From: Sulfuricella sp. T08
GTDB lineage: Bacteria; Pseudomonadota; Gammaproteobacteria; Burkholderiales; Sulfuricellaceae
Direction of reading: 5' to 3'
DNA: 64,000 nucleotides
Assembly (NCBI RefSeq): GCF_000971475.1
Contig: NZ_DF967528.1
Location: forward strand, 1-64,000
Of this stretch, positions 36,719 to 46,030 are shown piece after piece. Each line of letters starts with the position of its first letter. Positions within the stretch are counted from its first letter, which is position 1. Position numbers and translations under genes: made by a program. The notes beneath the pieces were generated by a model. That model searched no databases. It was given only the letters and a program-made list of their open reading frames with translations, and had not been told where the DNA came from.

Positions 36719-37262
36719 AAAGGGCCGAATTCTGATTCCGATCGCCCGTGCCACCATCTCCCGCGCGTTAGGCCGCGAGATGCAGGCGGACGAGGATGCA
36801 GAATGGCTCAGGGAGCACGGCGCCTGTTTCGTTACCCTGACCCAGCACGGTGAGCTGCGCGGCTGCATCGGCAGCCTGGAAGCGCGCCGCCCGCTGCTGG
36901 AAGACGTCAAGGCCAACGCCTATGCAGCAGCCTTCCGTGACACCCGTTTTTCGCCGCTGAGCCTGGCCGAGCTCGACTATACTGAAATCGAGATTTCCCT
37001 GCTTTCCACTATGCAGCCCATGACTTTCCACGATGAACGCGAGGCGCTTGTCCAGTTGCGCCCCGGCGTAGACGGAGTGGTGTTCGAGTGTGGCGACTAC
37101 CGCAGCACTTTCCTGCCGCAGGTATGGGAGCAATTGCCGGAATGCGGGATTTTCATGGCTCACCTCAAGCGCAAGGCGGGCCTGCCCACGGATTTTTGGA
37201 CACCGGATGTGAAGCTGTCGCGCTATACGGTGAATAAATGGAAAGAATCGGAACTGAAATGA
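36708..37262 (+). CDS. amrA: AmmeMemoRadiSam system protein A (AMMECR1 domain)
   Basis: A 184-residue AMMECR1-domain protein. The hallmark LRGCIGSLEARRPL is present, with the later DTRFSPLSLAELDYTEIEIS block. It overlaps amrB by 11 bases; the chosen ATG (36708) follows GAGGAG. The AMMECR1 domain is thought to bind nucleotide or substrate, but its biochemistry is unknown. It ends in a four-base overlap with the radical SAM gene. Confidence 0.9.
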   Translation: MSIEKGRILIPIARATISRALGREMQADEDAEWLREHGACFVTLTQHGELRGCIGSLEARRPLLEDVKANAYAAAFRDTRFSPLSLAELDYTEIEISLLSTMQPMTFHDEREALVQLRPGVDGVVFECGDYRSTFLPQVWEQLPECGIFMAHLKRKAGLPTDFWTPDVKLSRYTVNKWKESELK

Positions 37263-38347
37263 TCGCAAACGCTCCCGCCCGCTGGTGGCACAAACTCGAC
37301 GATGGGCGCATCCAGTGTGACCTGTGCCCGCGCGACTGCAAGCTGCACGAGGGCCAGCGCGGCCTGTGCTTCGTACGCATGGTGGAAAACGGCAAGATGG
37401 TGCTGACCACTTACGGCCGCTCTTCCGGTTTCTGCATTGACCCGATCGAGAAGAAACCGCTCAACCATTTTTATCCTGGCACGAGCGTGTTCTCCTTCGG
37501 CACCGCAGGCTGTAATCTGGCCTGCAAGTTCTGCCAGAACTGGGACATCAGCAAAGCCAAAGACATGGACCGCCTGATGGATCAGGCCTCGCCCGAGGCG
37601 ATTGCTGCCGCCGCCGAAAAACACGGCTGCAAGAGCGTGGCTTTCACCTACAACGACCCGGTGATCTTCGCCGAATACGCGATGGACACCGCTGACGCCT
37701 GCCATGCGCGCGGCATCAAGACCGTGGCGGTCACCGCCGGCTACATGCACGAGCAGGCGCGGCGTGAATTTTACGCCAAGATGGACGCCGCCAACGTCGA
37801 TCTCAAGGGCTTCACCGAAGACTTCTACCACAAGCTCACCGGCGCCCATCTCCAGCCGGTGCTCGACACCCTGGTTTACCTGCGGCGCGAAACGGACGTG
37901 TGGTTCGAAATCACCACGCTGATCATCCCCGGCCACAACGACACCGACGAGGAACTCACCGCCCTGAGCCGCTGGGTATTCAAGGAACTGGGAGAAGACG
38001 TGCCGCTGCACTTTTCGGCCTTCCATCCCGACTACAAGATGATGGATGTACCGGCTACGCCTTCCGCAACGCTGACTCGTGCACGGCGCATCGCCCTGAA
38101 AGAAGGTCTGCGTTACGTCTATACCGGCAACGTGCACGATCCGGAAGGCGACACCACCTTTTGCCCGTCGTGCGGGAAGCCCCTGATCGTGCGCGACTGG
38201 TACCAGATCAACGCCTACCGCCTGACCGATGACGGCCATTGCCCGAAATGCGGCACGAAGGTTGCTGGACGCTTCGAGAAATTCGTCGAAGCCTTCGGCT
38301 CGCGCCGCATCCCGGTGGTGATGAGCGCCTTTCATCCTGAGCCATGA
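37259..38347 (+). CDS. amrS: AmmeMemoRadiSam system radical SAM enzyme
   Basis: A 362-residue radical SAM protein related to pyruvate-formate-lyase activases. The CX3CX2C site is C-NLA-C-KF-C, in GTAGCNLACKFCQN. An N-terminal cysteine set (CDLCPRDC..GLC) and a C-terminal zinc ribbon (CPSCGK ... CPKCGT) frame it. The ATGA overlap with amrA places the start at 37259; an in-frame ATG at 37238 is possible. It completes the trio, whose common substrate is unknown. Confidence 0.93.
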   Translation: MIANAPARWWHKLDDGRIQCDLCPRDCKLHEGQRGLCFVRMVENGKMVLTTYGRSSGFCIDPIEKKPLNHFYPGTSVFSFGTAGCNLACKFCQNWDISKAKDMDRLMDQASPEAIAAAAEKHGCKSVAFTYNDPVIFAEYAMDTADACHARGIKTVAVTAGYMHEQARREFYAKMDAANVDLKGFTEDFYHKLTGAHLQPVLDTLVYLRRETDVWFEITTLIIPGHNDTDEELTALSRWVFKELGEDVPLHFSAFHPDYKMMDVPATPSATLTRARRIALKEGLRYVYTGNVHDPEGDTTFCPSCGKPLIVRDWYQINAYRLTDDGHCPKCGTKVAGRFEKFVEAFGSRRIPVVMSAFHPEP

Positions 38348-39000
38348 TTTCCCGACTGGCGCATATCCCCGCCGGACCGTCCAGTGCGATCAGCCTGGAA
38401 GGCATGCTGGAGCTGCCTGACAACGCGATCGGGGTGGTGCTGTTTGCACACGGCAGCGGCAGCAGCCGCCTCAGCCCGAGGAACAACTACGTCGCGCGCG
38501 TGCTACGTGACGCCGGCTTGGGCACTCTGTTGATCGACCTGCTGACTCAGCATGAAGATACGGATTACGCCACCCGCTTCGACATCCCGCTTCTGACCCA
38601 ACGGCTGCTGGCCGCAACCCGCTGGCTGCAAAGCGAACCGGCCACGCACCCCCTCGCCATCGGCTATTTTGGCGCCAGTACCGGCGCGGCCGCGGCTTTA
38701 CAGGCTGCCGCAGAAGAGGGCAGGAAAATTGCCGCCGTGGTTTCCCGTGGCGGACGCCCCGACCTTGCCGGAGAAGAAGCCCTGAACAGGGTTGCAGCCC
38801 CTACCTTGCTGATCGTGGGCGGTTTCGACGACGTGGTGATCGGCCTCAACCAGGAAGCCTATCGGCTCTTGAAGTGTGAAAAGGAACTGGTGATTGTCCC
38901 CGGTGCCACGCACCTGTTCGAGGAACCCGGTACTCTGGAGCAGGTAGCGAAGCATGCGGCGAACTGGCTCAGCCAACATCTTTCGGGCAAAGCCGCCTAA
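38344..39000 (+). CDS. Dienelactone hydrolase-like alpha/beta hydrolase
   Basis: A 218-residue alpha/beta hydrolase. FAHGSGSSRLSPRN is the oxyanion region and GYFGASTGAAAAL the nucleophile elbow (Ser in GAST). The late His is in PGATHLFEEP and an Asp in GGFDD. It overlaps the radical SAM stop by four bases. Related genes occur near phosphoribosyltransferases as one chain; a separate phosphoribosyltransferase lies 2.5 kb downstream here. The substrate is unknown. Confidence 0.82.
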   Translation: MISRLAHIPAGPSSAISLEGMLELPDNAIGVVLFAHGSGSSRLSPRNNYVARVLRDAGLGTLLIDLLTQHEDTDYATRFDIPLLTQRLLAATRWLQSEPATHPLAIGYFGASTGAAAALQAAAEEGRKIAAVVSRGGRPDLAGEEALNRVAAPTLLIVGGFDDVVIGLNQEAYRLLKCEKELVIVPGATHLFEEPGTLEQVAKHAANWLSQHLSGKAA

Positions 39001-39065
39001 TCCCGCTCCCCAGGAAGAAGCGGGGGAGCCTTCTTTCTTGCAAGCAGGAGAAGGCAAGCGCATAG

Positions 39066-41114
39066 ATGGAACCATTTACCGCTCATCCGCTGTTGATCTG
39101 GATCGCACAGCATCCCTACTGGGTTGGCATTGCGATTTTCCTTGTTTCCCTGTCCGAGTCACTGGCTCTGGTGGGCTTATTCATTCCCGGCGCGCTAGCG
39201 ATGTTCGGAATCGGGACCCTGGTCGCCGCCGGCGCGGTGAATTTGTGGCCCGCGCTGGCCTGGGCTGTGGCAGGCGCCATTGCTGGCGATGCCGTCAGCT
39301 ACTGGCTGGGGCGCCATTACCGCGAGCAGTTGCAAACCTTCTGGCCTTTTAGCCGTTCCCCGCAACTGATAGACCGGGGCGTGGCATTCTTTCACCGGCA
39401 TGGCGGCAAAAGTGTCGTGCTGGGCCGCTTTGTCGGGCCGATGCGCCCCATTATTCCGGCGATTGCCGGCATGCTCGGTATGCCCCCGGTGCGCTTCTAT
39501 CTGGCGAATATACTATCTGCGCTCGGCTGGGCGCCCGCTTATATCCTGCCCGGCGTTGTCTTTGGCGCATCACTGGGATTGGCGGAAGCGGTGGCAACGC
39601 GCCTGGCCGTGACTGTAGCGACGCTGGTGGTGGCGATCTGGGGCGGTGCTTGGGTGATCAGCCGCGCTGTTTTGTTGCTGCAACCGCGCATCGAGCGCGG
39701 GTTGTCGTTTTTGCAGGCCTGGAGCATAGCCGCGCCGTCTGGCCGGGACCGCCATTTACGGAAGCTGGTTGCTTCACTGCTTGACCCCACGCAACCCGAA
39801 TCCCGCACCTTGCTGATATTGGCGGGGCTGCTGATTGTTGCTGCCTGGGGATTTTTCGGTGTTCTGGAAGACGTCCTGACCCGCGACCCCCTGGTGCTTA
39901 TTGACAGCTCGACGTATCACTTTTTGCAGAGTTTGCGCACCCCCTTCGGTGACGCGATCATGATTGCGCTAACCGAACTGGGCGATGCGGCGGTCACGCT
40001 CCTGGTAGTATCGGCGGCGCTGATCTGGCTGCTGGCGCAACGCGCCTGGCGTCCGGCGGCCTATTTGCTGGCTGCGGTGGGTTTTGCCGCTGCTCTGACC
40101 GTGGCGATCAAGGCAGGACTGCGCCTGCCGCGCCCGACGCCTTTGTACCAGGGGATTAACGCCTTTTCTTTCCCCAGCGGCCATGCCACCATGAGTATCG
40201 TCAGCTACGGTTTCCTTGCGGTGCTGGCCGCGCGCGAACTCCCCGCCCGCGGACGCCTTGCGGTATTGACCGCGACCTTTCTGCTGGTCATCCTGATCGC
40301 TTTTTCCAGGCTGTACCTGGGAGCGCACTGGCTTTCCGACGTGTTGGCAGGTTTGGCTTTCGGCACTGCATGGCTAGCCCTGCTGGGCATTGCCTATTTG
40401 CGCCATCCCGCCCCGGCATTTTCTGCCCGGGGCTTGATGGTTGTGGCGTTCTCGGCGCTGCTGGTTGGCGGCGGCTTTCATGTCTCAACCCGACACGCGG
40501 ATGACACCCTGCGCTACGCCGTGCACCAGAACATCAGGTTCATGGCGCAGCAGGATTGGTGGGGGGGTGCCTGGCAAACCCTCCCAGCCTGGCGCATTGA
40601 TATCGAGGGGGAATACGAACAACCGCTCACCGTGCAATGGGCTGGATCGCCCGAATATTTGCGCCGCAGCCTCTTGGGGGCAGGATGGCGGGAACCTTTA
40701 CCGCTGTCGGGGAGAAATTTCCTGCTTTGGCTCGATCCCTCCCGCTCCGCCATGGAACTTCCGCTGCTGCCACGTGCCCACGACGGCCGCCACGAAGGAT
40801 TGGCGCTGATTCACCCGGTGCCGGGCCAGCGCCTAGTGCTGCGCCTTTGGCAAACCGACACCGTGCTCCGCGAAACAGCTCAGCCGGTATGGGTAGGGAT
40901 GGTGACGCGGGAAACGGTAATCCACCCCCTGTCCTGGTTTAGCCTGCCCCGGGACGGCAGGGACTTTAACCAACCGCGTCAAACCCTGCTCGACAGCCTG
41001 TCAGGTGTACCAGCACGTCTGGCAAGGCGAGGCGAGATACCCGGCCCGGTAGACGAACAAACGATAATCTGGGATAAACAGGTATTGTTGGCGCGCGAAC
41101 CGGAGATGCCATGA
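39066..41114 (+). CDS. DedA-PAP2-LssY fusion membrane protein
   Basis: A 682-residue protein with three parts. Residues 1-200 are a DedA/SNARE-associated membrane domain (GALAMFGIGTLV, FVGPMRPIIPAIAG). Residues 235-460 are a PAP2 phosphatase with KAGLRLPRP, PSGH and SRLYLGAHWLSD. Residues 470-682 form an LssY-like soluble C-terminal domain. DedA proteins act in polyprenyl-phosphate or lipid translocation, so the fusion may flip and dephosphorylate the same lipid carrier. It overlaps dgkA by four bases, a second lipid-phosphate enzyme. Confidence 0.88.
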   Translation: MEPFTAHPLLIWIAQHPYWVGIAIFLVSLSESLALVGLFIPGALAMFGIGTLVAAGAVNLWPALAWAVAGAIAGDAVSYWLGRHYREQLQTFWPFSRSPQLIDRGVAFFHRHGGKSVVLGRFVGPMRPIIPAIAGMLGMPPVRFYLANILSALGWAPAYILPGVVFGASLGLAEAVATRLAVTVATLVVAIWGGAWVISRAVLLLQPRIERGLSFLQAWSIAAPSGRDRHLRKLVASLLDPTQPESRTLLILAGLLIVAAWGFFGVLEDVLTRDPLVLIDSSTYHFLQSLRTPFGDAIMIALTELGDAAVTLLVVSAALIWLLAQRAWRPAAYLLAAVGFAAALTVAIKAGLRLPRPTPLYQGINAFSFPSGHATMSIVSYGFLAVLAARELPARGRLAVLTATFLLVILIAFSRLYLGAHWLSDVLAGLAFGTAWLALLGIAYLRHPAPAFSARGLMVVAFSALLVGGGFHVSTRHADDTLRYAVHQNIRFMAQQDWWGGAWQTLPAWRIDIEGEYEQPLTVQWAGSPEYLRRSLLGAGWREPLPLSGRNFLLWLDPSRSAMELPLLPRAHDGRHEGLALIHPVPGQRLVLRLWQTDTVLRETAQPVWVGMVTRETVIHPLSWFSLPRDGRDFNQPRQTLLDSLSGVPARLARRGEIPGPVDEQTIIWDKQVLLAREPEMP

Positions 41115-41473
41115 AAAACAGAAAATTGAGCGAGCGTTTCGGCTTTGCCTGGGCAGGCATCCGGGCAGCCTGGGAAAGCGAACAAAGTTTCCGGATACAG
41201 GCCGGATTCGCTGTTGCCTTGCTGATGGCGCTGTTGCTGCTGCGCCCACCTCTTTTATGGTGGGCACTTTGTTTCATCATGGCGGCTTTGGTACTGGCGG
41301 CAGAACTTTTCAATACCGCCCTGGAGGCATTGATCGACCACCTCCACCCAGAAATCCATCCCGCCATCAAAACCGCCAAGGATTGTGCCGCCGGAGCCGT
41401 TCTGTTACTGAGTTTCGGCGCTTTGGCGGTAGCAATAGCCATGCTGCTGGTGGTGTTCTCGATACTGCCTTGA
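41111..41473 (+). CDS. dgkA: Diacylglycerol kinase
   Basis: A small integral membrane kinase, 120 residues, three helices. It phosphorylates diacylglycerol (or undecaprenol in Gram-positives) to recycle lipid made by membrane-derived glucan or lipid A modification. The signature AELFNTALEALID and the following KTAKDCAAGAV are diagnostic. ATGA overlap with the DedA-PAP2 gene. In this operon it could counterbalance the PAP2 phosphatase. Confidence 0.92.
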   Translation: MKNRKLSERFGFAWAGIRAAWESEQSFRIQAGFAVALLMALLLLRPPLLWWALCFIMAALVLAAELFNTALEALIDHLHPEIHPAIKTAKDCAAGAVLLLSFGALAVAIAMLLVVFSILP

Positions 41474-41506
41474 GCCGGAAGGCAGCGAAACATTCAACTC
41501 GGCAGT

Positions 41507-42154
41507 CTACTCAGATTGTTTCGCTTTGGCACCCTGCCGCAAAATTTCTATAACTTCCTCATCCTCCACCTGAGGGAAATCCATGTAGAACTGCCCGACC
41601 GCCTGGAACCACTCCGGTGCCTCCAGGCAAACCACCTCGTCAGCGTAGCGCGCCACTTTTTCCAGCGTGTCTGGCGGAGAAACAGGCACAGCGCAAATCA
41701 GCTTTTTCGGGCCTTTCGACTGCAGGGCATGCAGCGCCGAAATCATGGTCGCACCGGTAGCCAGACCATCGTCGAGCACGATCACGATGCGCCCCGCTGG
41801 ATCGATCGGCGGCCTGATCGGCGTATATTGCGCTCGGCGGTTACGCATGGTTTCCATCTGCGTCTTCTTCTCGGCCTCGAGGTATTCCGGCGTAGCGCCC
41901 GCCTGCGCCGCATAATCCGCGATATAGGTCCAGCCGCTTTCATCGATAGAACCAACGGCGAATTCAGGGTTGTAAGGCGCGCGCAGCTTCCTCACCAGCA
42001 CCACATCCACGTCCCCTTCCAGGGCCGCGGCGACGACACTGGCCATCGGCACAGCGCCGCGCGGAATTGCCAGCACCAGCGGATTTTTCCCTTTATAGAC
42101 GGCAAGACGTTCCACCAAACGGCGAGCGGCTTCGTTACGATCACGAAATGGCAT
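41507..42154 (-). CDS. Phosphoribosyltransferase family protein
   Basis: A 215-residue type I PRTase-fold protein. The PRPP-binding loop IVIVLDDGLATGATM is clear, and the front part has VLAIPRGAVPMA. The acceptor base is unknown. Start ATG 42154 has GGAGG five bases upstream; the frame is open to 42181. It is convergent with dgkA. Members of this group often stand next to a dienelactone-type hydrolase, one of which lies at 38344. Confidence 0.85.
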   Translation of the reverse strand: MPFRDRNEAARRLVERLAVYKGKNPLVLAIPRGAVPMASVVAAALEGDVDVVLVRKLRAPYNPEFAVGSIDESGWTYIADYAAQAGATPEYLEAEKKTQMETMRNRRAQYTPIRPPIDPAGRIVIVLDDGLATGATMISALHALQSKGPKKLICAVPVSPPDTLEKVARYADEVVCLEAPEWFQAVGQFYMDFPQVEDEEVIEILRQGAKAKQSE

Positions 42155-42405
42155 ATGGCCTCCACAACCTGGATATTTCATAAATTGACGCGCGCCCTCG
42201 CTGGCCTTTTGCTTGATATGAAAATTTTACTCGGTCGGGCGTATGAATAACTACGCCACTCCTTCGCAAAACTTCCCTACCAAACAAGTGGGGTAAGCAG
42301 GGATGGGTGGTTTTATCGCCCAACTCGCAAAATTCTGCACGATCATCGCGCGAATTCATGAAACATCCAGGTTAATTAAATTCTAGTCATTTTCAGGAGA
42401 TTTTC

Positions 42406-42433
42406 TTGACGAAAAGGCAGTAATCATTAAAAT
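42406..42433 (+). promoter_or_regulatory. Sigma-70 promoter of the NlpC/P60 gene
   Basis: TTGACG (42406-42411), a 16-nt spacer and TAAAAT (42428-42433), 28 bases before the start. The rest of the 42155-42405 gap shows no gene. Confidence 0.6.
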
Positions 42434-42460
42434 ACCCGCATCCCCTCAGAAGTGAAACTG

Positions 42461-42988
42461 ATGCGTCCTTACAATACTTTCCTGCTCGGCGGATTCCTGT
42501 TGCTTGCTAGCATGGCTAGTACAGCCGACAGCATTGACGCTGAAGCGCCGAAACAAACCGCATTCACCAGCTCGATCGACAAAGCGTCGGAAATGCTGAT
42601 GTACGCGCTGAGCCTGGTGGGAGTCAACTACAAGTACGGCGGAAAGTCGCCAGAAACCGGCCTGGATTGTAGCGGCTTCGTCAGCCACGTATACCAGCAG
42701 GCCGCCGGTCTGATCCTGCCGCACAACGCCCGTGCCATCAGCATGTTCGGCCAGAAAATCGCCATTTCAGAACTCCAGCCCGGCGACCTGGTGTTCTTCA
42801 ACACCATGCGCCATACCTACTCCCACGTCGGCATCTATCTTGGCGAAAACAAATTCGTTCACGCCTCGGTGACCGGGCGCGGCGTCGAAGTCGTCGACAT
42901 GAAAGAAAACTACTGGGTCAAGCGTTTCAACGGTGCCCGCCGTGTAGTTACTTCTCACCTGCCTTTTGCTGCAGCTTCGAACGAATAA
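42461..42988 (+). CDS. NlpC/P60-family cell-wall peptidase
   Basis: An exported 175-residue endopeptidase. A signal peptide (FLLGGFLLLASMASTA) precedes a C-terminal NlpC/P60 domain: the catalytic Cys is in GLDCSGFVSHVY, the His in HTYSHVGIYLG, and a third polar residue in KFVHAS. It likely cuts cell-wall cross-links (Spr/YafL-like). The ATG at 42461 is preferred to an in-frame GTG at 42452. The last 41 bases overlap the convergent patatin gene. Confidence 0.88.
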   Translation: MRPYNTFLLGGFLLLASMASTADSIDAEAPKQTAFTSSIDKASEMLMYALSLVGVNYKYGGKSPETGLDCSGFVSHVYQQAAGLILPHNARAISMFGQKIAISELQPGDLVFFNTMRHTYSHVGIYLGENKFVHASVTGRGVEVVDMKENYWVKRFNGARRVVTSHLPFAAASNE

Positions 42989-43847
42989 GCGGTAGCGCAG
43001 CCAGCGCCGCTTTCTCACCTTCCATGATGGCCAGATGCTTCTGGTCGAATTCAGTAGCACCGATCGTGCCGATTTGCGGCCGGATCACTATGTCCGCCTC
43101 GGCCAGCTCATAGCGCCCGATGGTCTGTCCCATGATGCTGAAGGCCTGCAAGAAGATATCGATGGTATCGTTCGGCCGGACATTCTTCGGCTTGCCCGAG
43201 ATATCCACCGCGATCACGATATCCGCCCCCATACCGCGCGCAGCCCTGACCGGAATCGGGCTAACCAGCCCGCCGTCCACGTACTCCTTGCCGCCGATAT
43301 TGACCGGCTGAAAGACCCCGGGAATGCTGCTCGAAGCACGCACCGCCATGCCGGTGTTGCCACGGCGGAACACCGCCATCTCCCCGGTCTGCAATTCGGT
43401 GGTGACGGCAGCAAAGGGTTTGTTCAAACGCTCGATGGGACGGTTCTGCAGCGCCTTGTTGATAAAATTCTGTAGCATTTCTCCTTTGACGAAGCCTCGG
43501 TCCGGTAGCACCCAGTCCCCCACGCTGTCCTGCTCCAGCTGAAAAGCGATTTTCTGCAGCTCAAAGCCGCTGTAACCACCGGCATATAGCGCCCCGACCA
43601 CGCTGCCGGCACTCGTCCCCACCACCATGTCCGGCACGATGCCATGAGCCTCCAGCGTCTTGATCACGCCGATATGAGCAAACCCGCGCACCGCGCCGCC
43701 ACCCAGCACCAGTGCGACTTTCGGTGCCGGCGGTTTGGGCGAAGGCTGAACTGCGTGAATGGGTGCTTCCTTAGTCATGGGACTAGAGGCGCAGCCGGAG
43801 AGCATCAGCAGGCAGGAAACAAGTGCAGCGGCATAGCCTTTGTACAT
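42948..43847 (-). CDS. Patatin-like phospholipase, lipoprotein
   Basis: A 299-residue RssA-type patatin. A lipoprotein signal peptide ends in MLSGCAS, which sets the start at 43847. The oxyanion hole is GGGAVRGFAH, the nucleophile Ser is in GTSAG, and the catalytic Asp is in DGG. Members cleave phospholipid acyl chains at the envelope. An open frame to 43940 is not used. Its tail overlaps the convergent NlpC/P60 gene by 41 bases. Confidence 0.9.
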   Translation of the reverse strand: MYKGYAAALVSCLLMLSGCASSPMTKEAPIHAVQPSPKPPAPKVALVLGGGAVRGFAHIGVIKTLEAHGIVPDMVVGTSAGSVVGALYAGGYSGFELQKIAFQLEQDSVGDWVLPDRGFVKGEMLQNFINKALQNRPIERLNKPFAAVTTELQTGEMAVFRRGNTGMAVRASSSIPGVFQPVNIGGKEYVDGGLVSPIPVRAARGMGADIVIAVDISGKPKNVRPNDTIDIFLQAFSIMGQTIGRYELAEADIVIRPQIGTIGATEFDQKHLAIMEGEKAALAALPLIRSKLQQKAGEK

Positions 43848-44182
43848 AAAAAAACCGTGATTATCCAAAGTGTTTAATTGTAATGAATATTCCTGCGTTA
43901 AAACATTAATGGCCGATTTTTTTGCGATTCGTCTTAGCAATCAACCCATTTCCGCACCGAATGTCGGCAAAGCATTTTGCGGATAAAGCCGCAGCCTCTC
44001 CGACCCCATGTTGCCATGCTTGAGGTAACCCTCCTCTTTTCTGTTAATAGTTTTTTCCTATCACCGCGTTTTAAAAATACAATTTTCAGCCTAGCCATTT
44101 AGAAACTATATTGAAATAGCTTAAACGCAACCCGTACTCCCGGCGCGGGACGTAAGCCGGGTCTATGTATAGGAGAACGACC

Positions 44183-44602
44183 ATGCAACTTAAAGGCAGC
44201 AAAACCGAGCAGCACCTGAAAGACGCCTTCGCAGGCGAATCCCAGGCCAACCGCCGTTATCTCTATTTCGCCTCCAAGGCTGACATTGAAGGCCACAATG
44301 ACGTGGCCGCCCTGTTCCGTTCCACCGCCGAGGGCGAGACCGGTCACGCCCATGGCCACCTGGAGTATCTGGAGCAATGCGGAGACCCAGCCACCGGCCT
44401 GCCGTTCGGCCCCACGGCTGATAACCTGAAGACCGCGGTGGCGGGCGAGACCCACGAGTACACCGACATGTACCCAGGCATGGCGAAGACCGCCCGCGAT
44501 GAAGGCTTCGACGAAATCGCCGACTGGTTCGAGACCTTGGCCAAGGCTGAGCGTTCCCACGCCAACCGCTACCAGAAGGCCTTGAACGAATTCGGTAGCT
44601 AA
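44183..44602 (+). CDS. Rubrerythrin, erythrin-only form
   Basis: A 139-residue ferritin-like diiron protein that reduces H2O2. The first ExxH-type helix pair ([31 protein letters not shown]) and the second ([26 protein letters not shown]) give the diiron ligands. The usual C-terminal rubredoxin domain is absent, so electrons must come from a partner, perhaps the Fe-S protein downstream. AGGAG precedes ATG 44183. It is the first gene of an operon running to about 48.6 kb. Confidence 0.93.
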   Translation: MQLKGSKTEQHLKDAFAGESQANRRYLYFASKADIEGHNDVAALFRSTAEGETGHAHGHLEYLEQCGDPATGLPFGPTADNLKTAVAGETHEYTDMYPGMAKTARDEGFDEIADWFETLAKAERSHANRYQKALNEFGS

Positions 44603-44612
44603 AATGTAGCAC

Positions 44613-44636
44613 TCCGGCCACCGCTAGGTGGCCGGA
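44613..44636 (+). other. Intercistronic hairpin after rubrerythrin
   Basis: TCCGGCCACC and GGTGGCCGGA form a 10-bp perfect stem with a 4-nt loop. No T-run follows, so it is more likely an mRNA-processing or stabilising hairpin that keeps rubrerythrin expression above the rest of the operon. Confidence 0.55.
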
Positions 44637-44673
44637 CTTCACCAGACATTTATCGGCAACAGGAGAACCCACC

Positions 44674-46008
44674 ATGGCCGGCCCCGCTCGCGAAGGCAAC
44701 CTGGAAGCGCCCACCCGCCACCCTCTGGACTGGCGAAACCCGGATTTCTATGCCGAGGAATCCTTGTTCAAGGAACTGGAGCGGGTCTTCGACATCTGCC
44801 ACGGCTGCCGCCGCTGCGTCAGCCTGTGCCAGTCATTTCCCACCCTGTTTGATCTGGTTGACGAGTCCGAATCCATGGAAGTGGATGGCGTAAAAAAATC
44901 GGATTACTGGCAGGTCGTGGATCACTGCTACCTCTGCGACCTGTGTTATATGACCAAGTGCCCCTACGTGCCGCCCCACGAGTGGAACCTGGATTTTCCA
45001 CACCTCATGCTGCGGGCCAAGGCTGTTAAATTCAAGAACGGCGACATCAAGACCCGCGACCTCATCCTCACCAGCACCGATGCAGTCGGCAATCTGGCCG
45101 GCATACCGGTGGTGGCCCAGGTAGTCAACGCAGCCAACAGGTTCGGCCCAACGCGCAAGGTGCTGGAGGCGGTGCTGGGGGTGCATGCGGATGCAAAGCT
45201 GCCCGAGTACCACAGCAACACCCTGCGCAAACGGCTTTCCGGACATCAAAGCATTTCCCTGCCTGAGCCAGCGGGCAAAACCAGGGGCAAGGTCGCCCTC
45301 TTCGCCACCTGCTACATGAACCGCAACGAACCCGGCCCGGGCGAGGATTTCGTCGCCGTTTACGAACACAACGGCATCCCGGTGACGCTTGCGGAAAAGG
45401 AGCGCTGCTGCGGCATGCCCAAGCTGGAACTGGGTAACCTGGAGGCGGTGGCCGCGGCCAAGGAGTACAACATCCCCATGCTGGCCAAGCTGGTGGACGC
45501 AGGCTGGGACCTCACCGCCCTGATCCCCTCCTGTGTGCTGATGTTCAAACAGGAACTGCCGCTGATGTTCCCGGACGATGCGGAGGTGAAAAAGGTGAAG
45601 GAAGCCTTCTACGATCCCTTCGAATATCTGATGCTGCGCCACAAGGAAGGCAAGCTGAAAACCGATTTCAAGCAGCCGCTGGGCAAGATCGCCTACCATG
45701 CCGCCTGCCACCAGCGGGTGCAGAACATCGGACAGAAGACGCGCGAGGCCTTGTCGCTAGTACCCGACACCCAGGTGGAGATCATCGAGCGCTGTTCAGG
45801 CCACGACGGCACCTACGCGGTGAAGAAAGAGTTCCACGCCTCCGCCATGAAGATCGTCAAGCCGGTGGTGGAACGGGTGAAGAAAGCCCAGGCGCAGCAC
45901 TACGGCAGCGACTGCGCCATGGCCGGCCATCACATCGAGAATGGCCTGCAGGACGGAAGAGCGCCGGAACATCCCATTTCGCTGCTGCGCAAGGCTTACG
46001 CTATCTAA
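44674..46008 (+). CDS. Heterodisulfide reductase/GlpC-like iron-sulfur protein
   Basis: A 444-residue Fe-S oxidoreductase with two ferredoxin-type [4Fe-4S] sites (CHGCRRCVSLC, CYLCDLCYMTKC) in the first 100 residues and two CCG-like cysteine-rich domains (KERCCGMPK; a degenerate CSGHDG in the second). It lies between rubrerythrin and DUF3501, a gene set found together in many proteobacteria. The likely role is to feed electrons to rubrerythrin. The degenerate second CCG domain means one of the two unusual clusters may be missing. Confidence 0.88.
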   Translation: MAGPAREGNLEAPTRHPLDWRNPDFYAEESLFKELERVFDICHGCRRCVSLCQSFPTLFDLVDESESMEVDGVKKSDYWQVVDHCYLCDLCYMTKCPYVPPHEWNLDFPHLMLRAKAVKFKNGDIKTRDLILTSTDAVGNLAGIPVVAQVVNAANRFGPTRKVLEAVLGVHADAKLPEYHSNTLRKRLSGHQSISLPEPAGKTRGKVALFATCYMNRNEPGPGEDFVAVYEHNGIPVTLAEKERCCGMPKLELGNLEAVAAAKEYNIPMLAKLVDAGWDLTALIPSCVLMFKQELPLMFPDDAEVKKVKEAFYDPFEYLMLRHKEGKLKTDFKQPLGKIAYHAACHQRVQNIGQKTREALSLVPDTQVEIIERCSGHDGTYAVKKEFHASAMKIVKPVVERVKKAQAQHYGSDCAMAGHHIENGLQDGRAPEHPISLLRKAYAI

Positions 46009-46030
46009 ATTACCAGAAAGGAATAAGAAA

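Noticed and set aside
44095-44125. TTTAGAAACTATATTGAA before rubrerythrin as a third copy of the ahpC/trxB box
   Set aside because: Only the left half-site fits. The right half lacks TTCTAA, so the match is no better than chance in an AT-rich leader.
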